Assembly (NCBI GenBank): GCA_001939145.1
Contig: LSRX01000697.1
Location: 1-64,000 of the forward strand
Direction: 5' to 3'
DNA from: Symbiodinium microadriaticum
Taxonomy: Eukaryota; Sar; Dinophyceae; Suessiales; Symbiodiniaceae
Length of the DNA stretch: 64,000 bases
In this document: in pieces, positions 56,393 to 64,000 of the stretch
How the letters are laid out: each line of letters opens with the position of its first letter
Numbering within the stretch: the stretch's first letter is position 1
Translations under genes and position numbers: made by a program
The notes under the pieces: model-generated
What the model was told of the DNA's origin: nothing
The model's database searches: none
What the model saw: only the letters and a program-made list of their open reading frames with translations

Positions 56393-56714
56393 ATTTCCCA
56401 TTCTTGAGAACACTGCGAGGCCTCGACAGAGCCCTGATAATGCTCTCCTCAGCCAGCCAGCGCAAAATTTGTTTTCCGACGTTGGGCATCCGCATGTGTT
56501 GCAGGTTGATGCTGTGGCTCGTGGCGTCGCAATGGATGCTTGCGGCTCGTCTATAGGAGCTTGCATTGTCACAGTGCAAGCGAAACCAGCTTCGATTCGA
56601 TGCGTTTGGGAATACTTTACTGGGCCAGGTGAAAACGCCGTCGCAAGTCCGCAAGCCTCGGCGTTGTTGACGCAATTGCGGCTTGGCACGGATCTTGTGT
56701 GGATGCACGTGTGA
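56393..56714 (+). CDS. Candidate open frame, 106 codons
   Basis: The + frame reads QSPDNALLSQPAQNLFSDVG then VARGVAMDACGSSIGACIV. The D-A-C-G..I-G-A pattern recalls the first strand of RNase H-like domains in retroelements (D-A-S-G..I-G-A), but no polymerase or other motif is near. An opposing minus frame (56238-56708, 156 codons) is longer, so the strand is uncertain. Confidence 0.22.
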
Positions 56715-57100
56715 CCCTCCGTGCTGGCCTGTTCAGGCAGTCAGGACAGCTTTGTCGTTTGCAGGAAGTGCAAGAGTCGCGCAGGCCGCCCAGTTGCAGC
56801 TTGTGTAGTCTCTACCCCTTCCCGATGCCTGTAGGTTCTCATCAGATTTAGCTTCTTGCGGGGCTCTTGCTGCGCAGGGCTGCGCAGAATCTACAGGTTC
56901 TCCAGCTCCCCGTCAACCGGGTAACGAGAACATGTGAAGGCTGCTGAAGCTGTAGCAGGAGAGGAGAACCAACAACTCTTCTGCTCAGCTTCGAGTTGTA
57001 GTGTATCTACGTGCTTAAAGCATGTTTAGGACGCTTGGCGGATGGACGCATCAGTTCAAAGAGCCGGATTCAATGCAAGACTGCACGTAGAAGGCATTGC

Positions 57101-57122
57101 ACACACACACACACACACACAC
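57101..57122. repeat. (AC)n microsatellite
   Basis: Eleven AC units. A T tract of about 14 follows at 57348-57361. Confidence 0.95.
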
Positions 57123-57366
57123 CCATGCAGCATTGTTGAGGTGTAGATGCGATGCCTGCGATGTTGGCTGAACACGATGCATCGGTGAGGGTAGGATTTG
57201 TTTTCAGCCGGAGGTCAGCTATGCCCAGTTTCGACGATGTCCAACTCCATGCATTCATAAGCCTTTGCCTTCGCGGACGAAGAGTGCACTTTTGCTATCG
57301 TTGGTTTCAATTTGATTTCCTTCGCTTGTGTAACACACTCGACATAGTTTTTTTTTTTTTTATGTA

Positions 57367-57744
57367 GTGCTCTGTGTGCCCCATGGATCGATGAGCGGCC
57401 ATGTTCCTGGTCATGGCAGCGTGACCTTCGAGGCCAAAGACAGAGAACTACGAAGAGCTAGTGAAAAAGGAAGTGCTGGTGCGATTCATGATGTTTGTAG
57501 GGCATCCTGTCAGGAGCTCGAGCACGTCCTGGATGGAAGCGCCATCCATGCTCTGCGTACTGCCAAGGATGCTGACCTTGAGAACCTGGGAAGCCCGATC
57601 AACACGATTGTACTGCTTCTTGAAGGTGTTCTCGAAACCGCCAAGAGTTCTTAGCACACGCGAGCTGCGATTCTGGGATTCGATTGACTGGCACACTGCT
57701 TGTAGTGGTACTAGCGTAGGATAGACCGTCCGGCAGCAGAGCAT
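57367..57744. other. Open region, coding strand unresolved
   Basis: Three long frames overlap: + 57367-57654 (ELEHVLDGSAIHALRTAKDA), + 57461-57724 and - 57448-57744 (FKKQYNRVDRASQVLKVSIL). Each is about 90 codons with plausible composition. Density of open frames on both strands suggests a real exon, possibly from a repetitive element, but I cannot pick the frame. Confidence 0.3.
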
Positions 57745-57927
57745 TGAAGGCAGCCTTGTTTACGTCCTTCTACCCTGCCGCCCCTGTTCAAACGTGGCCT
57801 CTGGCTTGGACACTGGGACACCAGGACCGAACTACAACACTGAATGATCGCTTGTCCATTTGGGAGCTCTGCGAGTTGGTCCCATGCTCAGCTGAACTTG
57901 TACTGTATTAGATTAGATCACGTGTTA

Positions 57928-57967
57928 TTATGACATGTTATGACATATTATGACATGTCATGACATA
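57928..57967. repeat. 10-bp tandem repeat, TTATGACATG type
   Basis: Four units in a row with one-base differences (TTATGACATG, TTATGACATA, TTATGACATG, TCATGACATA). TGACATGTCA at 57951-57960 is a perfect palindrome. Confidence 0.9.
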
Positions 57968-57972
57968 CTGTA

Positions 57973-59099
57973 ATGCGTTTCATGTGGGCCAGAAGTGCAG
58001 TACCGTGTTTGTCGCAGTTTTGCCCAGTCGAGCGAGAAGTGCGATGTGGGAGGCCGCAGTCTGCAAGTCCCAGCACATCCAACCCCGAAGTCAGGGTTGC
58101 TCAAGGTCAAGCTTTGCAAGCGCAGTCTGACCGTAGCTCTAAGCTGAGCCAGCAGTGTCGATTGAACCGCTTCGGCCAAAAGGATGCAGAGAAGATTCAG
58201 CGAGTGTTATTGATGTCATTGTAAGGGGACTGACCTCAGCGAAGAAATGGGACTTCGAATGACATGCCAGCCTTCTCCATGCCATAGTTTGCACGAAATT
58301 GAGCACATTACCATCGAAGCATCTAAGAGCCCACGCCACCAAAAGTGGAATCGGATCGGGATCCGAGGCGGCCGGTAGGACTTACCGTGACGAGGCAATC
58401 CCGCTTATAACTTGTAACATAGTAGCAAATATTCCCCACCTGGACTCGGTTTAGGCACAGCCTGTTGCCAGCAAAAGCAGTGTTGTAGTTGGAAGAGCTC
58501 ATAGCCTTGTTGGTAGGCCCGGCGTTGCAGCTGCGACTGTTTAGATGTGTCCAGCTTGAGCGCCTCGTCTGTACAGCCACCCGAAGCTCAGAGGTTGGTG
58601 AGGCGTCTTTCTCTGCAGTTCCTGTACCCGAACATGGAAACAGTGGATGGCTCAGATCTTTCAGGTAGCACCTTGAGCAACCAGACTGCGCACTCGTCAT
58701 TTATCAACATGCAACATGTGCGGCAGTGTTCAGCATGCTTGTGCAATAAAACACGTACTGACAGCTTCATGGCCGAGGCTCGTGCGTGTCTGCCGCGAGA
58801 CTGCATCTAGAAGGTGAGCTCACCTTCATGAGTGATGCGGCAAACTGTCCAGGATGACGATGCTGCATCCTTCGATTCGCTGGAACAGGTTCGTCAAGAA
58901 TGAAATTTACTCTATGGGATGCTCTTTGTCTTAGGCAGGGATGCTTTCACATCACAATGTTGACTGTGACCCCGAAGTCGACTGCTGATGTGCCGTCATT
59001 GCCCATTTGGCTGGGCTTCCAAAGGCATTTCGGACTTTGGGCCAGGCGAGTGGGAGATGAGTCAACCGGACTACATAGTTAGATTAAGCGATCACATGC
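57973..59099 (+). CDS. Candidate exons of an unrecognised gene
   Basis: Three + strand stretches look coding: 58040-58224 (QSASPSTSNPEVRVAQGQA, KLSQQCRLNRFGQKDAEKIQ), 58482-58810 in one of two frames (EELIALLVGPALQLRL or NMETVDGSDLSGSTLSNQTA) and 58988-59099 (MCRHCPFGWASKGISDFG, with a C-x-x-C pair, then EWEMSQPDYIVRLSDHM). No domain is recognised and the joins are not worked out. Confidence 0.28.
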
Positions 59100-59165
59100 G
59101 GAGTTCTAGGATTTTCTTTGTTTTTATCGGCATTTCGTGTGTTTTTTGCTGCTGCTGCTGCTCCG

Positions 59166-59570
59166 GAACCGTGGTCCTCTAGTCCCGCAGTCCTCTGGTC
59201 CCGTGGTCTTTTGATCCGCGGTCCTCTGGTCTCTTGATCCTCTGGGCTTTGCTCCTGTTTCCCTTTCTGCCGGCTGCTTTTGCTTGCTTGTAGTTTTGTG
59301 CTTGTCCGCGCCTTTGCTTTTCCGCTTCTCTGCTCGTCTGCTTCGCTTTTCTGTTCCTCCGCTTGTCTGCTTTTCCGCTGTTCTTTCTGGCTTCCTTCTG
59401 CCTCTATTTGCTTCTCGTTTTCTGCTTGTTCTTGCTTCTGCTTTTCAGCTTTCTTCTTCGCTGCGATTATGCTTCGGTCTTATGCTCCTCCGCTTTTCTG
59501 CTTGTCGGCTTCACGTTTCTGCTTCCACCCTCATCCTTCTCGTCCTGCTCCGCTTTGATCCTGTCCGCCC
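59166..59570. repeat. Pyrimidine-rich tract with GGTCCTCTGGTC and CTTCTGCTTTT units
   Basis: The + strand is strongly T/C-rich, with short degenerate repeats. Its complement is purine-rich and nearly lacks T, so stop codons are rare. It contains a 130-codon K/E/Q/R-rich frame with no ATG start. Such openness is expected from composition and is not evidence for a gene. Confidence 0.7.
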
Positions 59571-59903
59571 TTGTGGTTTCATCAAGCGCGCCGAAACACT
59601 AAATTCACTAAATGAGTTCTGAGGCCCACGATAACTACGACCATCACCACCTACCACTACTACTGACTACTCCTACTACTCCTACTACTCCTACTACTCC
59701 TACTCCTACTCCTACTCCTACTCCTACTCCTACTACTACTACTGCAAGAACAGAGAGCCCACATGGACCCTTTCANTTGATCCTGTCCGCCCTTGTGGTT
59801 TCATCAAGCGCGCCGAAACACTAAATTCACTAAATGAGTTCTGAGGCCCACGATAACTACGACCATCACCACCTACCACTACTACTGACTCCTACTCCTA
59901 CTC

Positions 59904-59949
<46 letters not shown>

Positions 59950-60010
59950 GACTACTACTCCTGCTGCTGCTGCTGCTGCAAGAACAGAGAGCCCACATGG
60001 ACCCTTTCAA
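59555..60010. repeat. Tandem duplication of about 222 bp with an N at the junction
   Basis: Copy 1 is 59555-59775 and copy 2 is 59777-about 60010. The unique parts (TTGATCCTGTCCGCCC.. and ..GAGAGCCCACATGGACCC) are identical; only the inner TAC/TCC microsatellite differs in length and phase. The single N at 59776 sits exactly between them. This is most easily read as an assembly join of two reads or two alleles, not a biological duplication. Confidence 0.85.
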
Positions 60011-60102
60011 AAATCGTGATATAGACGTGTTTGCAAATTGGCCCCCCCCCTCCCCGCCCAAACCCGCTTTCTTTCAAGCCAACCTCCGCCTCAAGGGTCC
60101 GG

Positions 60103-60367
60103 TCTGAATCGCCAGATGAGACTGCGTGTTGGAGATATGTGATGAACCGGAATCGCCAAATGAGTTGGCGCGTTTAAGATACATGACAGCTGGAATCGCC
60201 CAATGAGGGGGCATGTTGAAGACATCTGAGCAACCGGAATCGTCCAGTGAGGGGGCATGTTGAAGACATGTGAGCAACCGGAATCGTCAAATTAGGGGGC
60301 ATAGTTAAGCTAAATGATGAACCGGAATCGCCAACTGCGAAGGCGTGTTTGAGATATATAAATTTAT

Positions 60368-60399
<32 letters not shown>

Positions 60400-60520
60400 G
60401 ATGATCATGATGAACCGGAATCGACAAATGAGGAGGCATGTTGAAGAAACATGGTGAACCGGAATCGCCAAATGAGACGGCGTGTCTAAGTTATATGATG
60501 AACCGGAATCGCCATCGCAA
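60103..60520. repeat. 44-bp minisatellite, about nine units
   Basis: Each unit starts GGAATCG(C/T)C, then (A)ATGAG..GGC, then TGTT(G/T)AAGA, and ends TGA(T/G)(G/C)AACC. Clear unit starts fall at about 60104, 60150, 60193, 60237, 60281, 60325, 60416, 60460 and 60504. Units differ by 10-30 per cent. One is expanded by a TA tract at 60366-60392. No coding role is likely. Confidence 0.88.
60366..60392. repeat. (TA)n tract inside one minisatellite unit
   Basis: About 12 TA units that lengthen one 44-bp unit to about 90 bp. Confidence 0.9.
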
Positions 60521-60815
60521 GCCCCATGCACAGGTCGGAAGTCACCTCTCCAGAAGACTAGGTGAAATACAGTCGCCCGCCTAGGCACAGAACAGGAAAC
60601 ACCATAAATTCTCAGAAGAAAACCAAAACATCCTGATTTAATTCGGCGGCCATTACATGCCCCGCCGCAGGACTCATCACTGGAGAGAGTCGTAGAGGAA
60701 GTTCGATTGGAGCTTTACCCTGAAAAGTCGACGGACAGCGCCTCTGGCATTGTTGTAATTGACTTCTGCTCGTCCCGTCTGAACTGATGCATGTTGTCAT
60801 CGTATGTCATCATGA

Positions 60816-63755
60816 TCCCCCCTTTGTCACAGCATTCGAGGTGATGAGGATTTTCCTGGTGTCCTGGCCAGAAGTGCAGCAGAAACGCCTTTCCTGTGCT
60901 TTTCTCACGGTATATCCAGCACTACTTTCTGTCACGGCATGTCGCAGCCGTCCATGAGCCTTCGTTGGACCCGGATTGACCGCGAGGAGACTTTGTGGAT
61001 GGTCCATGCTGCGTCCGAGGACCACGGCAGCTCTTTCGCGGATGGAGGTAGCAGGTAGCACTTCCTTTTTTCGGATTTGTTGTGCAGGGCAGTGGAGCCC
61101 GGATGGCGGCCCCGGCATGGCACAAAATCCTCAAGTGCAACTTGACACAACGAGAGTTTCTGAAGCTCGCCTGGTGTAGTTGCTGTAATTGAGCAAGCAC
61201 GCTCGTGCATAGTTCAGAGCTGCAACAACGATTCGGCAAGGTTTCTGCCAGCATGCCCGGGAAATCCATTCGCTGGGGGGCCAATTTGACGCACAAAATA
61301 AAACATAACATACTGCAATACAATGTTCTATAGTTTAAAGTAATGCAGTGACATGTTTTATGATATAGAAGAATATAAGATAATTTAATATGATACTCGA
61401 ATGCTCCGCCATCTTCGAAGGCTTGCCGGGGCTTGCTTCGCTCAGAGCTTCTGTCGAACATGGACCGAGGCAGCTGGAGACTGACCGGGTGACGCTGCTC
61501 AGAATCTTAGCTTCCCATATGGCCAACGAAGACGGTCTCTCGAAGAGCGCTTTTCCTTTCAGTGTCAAACCCTGTTCGTGCTTGATCGTAGGGATGCAAG
61601 CACACGTGCGCGCAGACATATATGGCCCGGATCACACTAGTCGTCCCGCCGACACAGTGAATCCCTTCGCAGTCGTACTTCGTGCGAAGGAGCCGAGCTG
61701 CGCGCCAAGCTGCTGGAACCAAACAGCACGCTGGCCGCTAGGTTCAGAAAACAGTCGGTGGGATGTCAGGTGCTGCAGTTCGGCAAGTCTGTTGAACTCG
61801 TTTCGTATCGACTACACGAGCAGCACAAGTATACGTTACATGGTTGATATGACACCAACAGTAATTATGTGTAGACATCCCCATGGATCATGGGTAAAGT
61901 ATGCAAGATGTAGCATACATCTACATCTCTCTCTCTCTCTCTCTGTCTGTCTTTCTCTCTTTATATATATATATACATACATATGTATCATACATCATAT
62001 CATAGAGGCTTTCGATGTCTATGTTCCAGGAGCTCTGGCTTCTCCAGGGAACTCGCTGGGGCAAGCGGGTGAAGCAGCTGGCTTCGGAGGAGAAAGAGGA
62101 GGAGGAAGGTGGGTAGCAGAGGGACTTGGGCTTAGTCTGCAACGTGGAGAAACTGTCATGCTCTGCAGATGATGCGAAAATCTTGAAGAAGGGCATGACG
62201 AAGCGCGGGCAAACCATGCTGAAGGCAAGTAGCTTCAGAATCCAGAGTATTCCAGATGTATCTGCATGTCGCTTCTCGATCTGTAGAGCTTCGTTCGGCT
62301 TTCGGAGGGCTGCGTAAGATGCAGGCGGAGCAAGCTGCCGCGCAGTCAGGCAACGGGAATATCTCCAAGACGGCTGGCTCACACATGCTGGCTAGCACGC
62401 AGCTGTGATTCAAATCTTACCTAGCTATTAGAACAGGCTCAGGCAGCAAGAAAGATGTCTTGAAAGGTTTGTAGGTGCAACATGTTCCATGCAGTCGGCA
62501 GTTTGCAGGAAAGTCTGGGCAATGCCGCGTTTACAAGATCCTCACCTCTGCACAAAGCGGTGTGCAACTCAAGTTTACAAATGCAATGGGTATCTTTTCG
62601 CTCGTGATGGCGCTATGCCGCTATGCGTTTATATCACAGTTGACTGAAGTCGGAGGGGCCGACATCGAGAGAACTTCGTTATCTCTCTGACACTGAGTTA
62701 CTCACTTCGCTGGCCCTCTCCGAGTGATGCTGGAGATCGAGGTCAAGGCGAAGGAGAGCGTTTGTCATGCTCCACCTGCTACAGTAGCCGCGCGTAGTCA
62801 CGCCATGTGCATGCTTTGATAGTCTTCCCCTCTGGTGGAAGCAAAGACCATTGGAAGGAGTCCTTGACGTTTGTGCTTACACGAGGTCGACACCAACTGC
62901 AGCAGGACGGACACACCATGATCGCACAGTGGAAACTGATGTTGCGCGTTGTCAAATCATGTGCTGCCTGCACGAACGTGGATACTGTTTGGCTGTTGAT
63001 AGTGGAAAAATAACGAACTTTGTCAATGCATGGTTGCCAACATGAACGTAAGAACGAAATGTGGCTCTTCAAGGGTGGAGGATATTCTGTGATTGATGGT
63101 TCGGGTGTCCTTTCTTTTCCACGCATCGGGTGACGCAGGGATCGATTGTTTCTCTTGCAGTCTGACAACATGGCCTGATGAATAGCAAGAGAGTGGCAGT
63201 AGCGCCAGGTGTAGTACGAATGCGCATCAAAAGTGAGCGGTGAACGAAACACTGGTACAAAAACCTAAATCCTTCGGCCGACCAACTCTAAAGCCCTTCA
63301 AACATACCGAAGTCTTCTCACCTTATTCGCTATAAGAGGCATATTCTTTAGGGCAGATGTGCGTGGAGACTGCTGAGGGCATCTTGCTTCCAAAAACAGC
63401 AGTTTGGAAGAAACTTCTGGCAGGCTGCAGGAGTCCGTGTCTAGTGGTGATTGACGCAAAGTCGAGTTTCGCAGTTTGTGACCGGTGCATCGCTATCCTC
63501 GATGGGCCTTCGTAGTTTAGCGGTTCCCAGCGTGTCCAGCTGACCACTGTTTCGGCCTGACGTTGTAGGACCGGGTACTTGTAGGAGCTTGAAGATGGTG
63601 ACAGAATCATGCTCTCAGTTGTGCTGCAATGTCAGGCCCCAGCGAGACCAGCTTCTGGATCGGAGAATGGAAGTCGTCGAGGATCTGTGGGCGGTCGCCG
63701 GCAGTCTCAACAGCATTCCAGCTCGGATAGTGCGAAGAGCCAGGGTTCCGTTTGA
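60816..63755 (+). CDS. Unrecognised multi-exon gene with charged helical exons
   Basis: Coding-like + strand exons in order: 60831-61047 (FPGVLARSAAETPFLCFSHG, later DREETLWMVHAASEDHGSSF, ending at a GT), 61656-61847 (GAELRAKLLEPNSTLAARF and LQFGKSVELVSYRLHEQHK), about 62021-62116 (LWLLQGTRWGKRVKQLASEE), about 62128-62228 (SADDAKILKKGMTKRG), about 62283-62408 (RKMQAEQAAAQSGNG), about 62668-62700 (LRYLSDTELLTSLALSE), about 62721-62800 (MLEIEVKAKESVCHA), a region at 63354-63520 with two plausible frames (LASKNSSLEETSGRLQES or CLVVIDAKSSFAVCDRC), and 63636-63755 (ASGSENGSRRGSVGGRRQSQ, a disordered S/R/G tail ending SAKSQGSV and a stop). ATG candidates are at 60939 and 60954, though the frame is open to 60816. 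Helical content suggests a scaffold or signalling protein. No family is recognised, and the exons might belong to two genes. Confidence 0.48.
61923..61975. repeat. (TC)n then (TA)n microsatellites
   Basis: A CT run (61923-61960, with CTGT interruptions) followed by a TA run. It lies between two coding-like exons, so it is probably intronic. It creates the poly-LS/poly-IY part of a false 260-codon frame (61390-62172). Confidence 0.9.
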
Positions 63756-64000
63756 AGTCGGCACATGGCAGACAGTGACATGTGCAGCACCAGTGTGCAG
63801 TGATGCTGATACGTCTATCTTTGTCCTGGAATGCCTCATCTTGTAGGCTTGTTGTTTTTTTCAACAGTGTGTCGACCTGGGTTGAGATCACTCGCTGAAG
63901 GCTCACGTGGCAAATTCCACATCTATGTAGCAACACTCTATCAGGCTGCAGCACCGAAGTGAAGGCTGCGCTCACAAGAGTTTCCACTGTGTTGGGGGTC
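63756..64000. other. Downstream flank to window edge
   Basis: After the stop at 63753-63755 nothing is supported. A minus-strand frame (63607-63987, 126 codons) overlaps the last exon of the preceding gene and shows no domain. Confidence 0.4.

Noticed and set aside
60922..61461. 179-codon minus-strand frame
   Set aside because: It is antisense to the stronger + exon at 60831-61047; its second half is AT-rich and tyrosine/cysteine-rich.
61390..62172. 260-codon + frame, the longest in the window
   Set aside because: It reads through TC and TA microsatellites, and better coding frames (61656-61847 and about 62021-62116) overlap it in other frames. Its first about 60 codons (ending HMANEDGLSKSAF) might still be an exon.
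1..64000. tRNA, rRNA, snRNA, CRISPR array, transposase or reverse transcriptase
   Set aside because: I looked for cloverleaf-like T-loops, regular spaced direct repeats and polymerase or transposase motifs and saw none I could support by eye. A covariance-model or HMM search would be needed to exclude them.
1..64000. Relic dinoflagellate spliced-leader copies marking retroposed genes
   Set aside because: The nearest match I noticed (a GCATTTTGAGCTGAA-like word near 31720) differs at too many positions; intron-rich genes also argue against recent retroposition.

Overview
The window looks like nuclear DNA of a dinoflagellate, most likely a member of the Symbiodiniaceae/Suessiales. This rests on gene families and gene architecture, because no database search was possible. 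The clues are: (i) RCC1-like repeats of the AFAAI..DGSVVTWG....GGDSS type behind a ubiquitin-like domain; (ii) PPR repeats with the signature NAxISACEKxxxW; (iii) genes cut into many very short exons whose introns begin with GC or GA about as often as GT; (iv) all well-supported genes on one strand; (v) low gene density with many microsatellites. There is no sign of bacterial operons, CRISPR arrays, rRNA or tRNA.

Layout, all well-supported genes on the + strand. 1-3.6 kb: no firm gene. 3.6-7.0 kb: gene A, ubiquitin-like domain plus nine RCC1-like repeats, perhaps continuing into a coiled coil to 7.4 kb. 7.4-11 kb: spacer with microsatellites and dispersed repeats. 11.3-18.4 kb: gene B, a second member of the same family with at least ten repeats in more than 20 exons. 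18.4-24.7 kb: mostly unexplained, with a pyrimidine-rich tract at 23.8-24.2 kb. About 24.8-32.24 kb: a Pumilio/PUF RNA-binding protein gene. 32.2-38.4 kb: unresolved. 38.4-43.3 kb: a possible signal-peptide exon, then a long coiled-coil protein made of small exons. 43.7-55.4 kb: one or more PPR genes with 30 or more recognisable motifs. 55.6-60.6 kb: weak candidate exons, a pyrimidine tract, a tandem duplication containing the only N, and a 44-bp minisatellite. 60.8-63.8 kb: an unrecognised gene with charged helical exons and an S/R/G-rich tail.

For genes A and B the internal repeat gives a ruler for placing exon junctions. Choosing boundaries that keep the repeat spacing gives about 26 introns: roughly 12 start with GT, 8 with GC, 5 with GA, and one is ambiguous. 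At about 19 of the 26, the first two intron bases equal the first two bases of the downstream exon. Short direct repeats at the two ends would be expected if the introns arose by insertion with target du­plication. The coiled-coil, PUF and PPR genes show the same habit where checked.

The genes do not form an obvious pathway. Two families bind RNA (PUF in cytosolic mRNA control; PPR usually in organelle RNA processing). The RCC1-like/ubiquitin-like family has no established function in dinoflagellates. All gene models are hand-made: exon ends outside genes A and B, the coiled-coil gene and the PUF C-terminus are approximate, and gene starts and ends are often uncertain.
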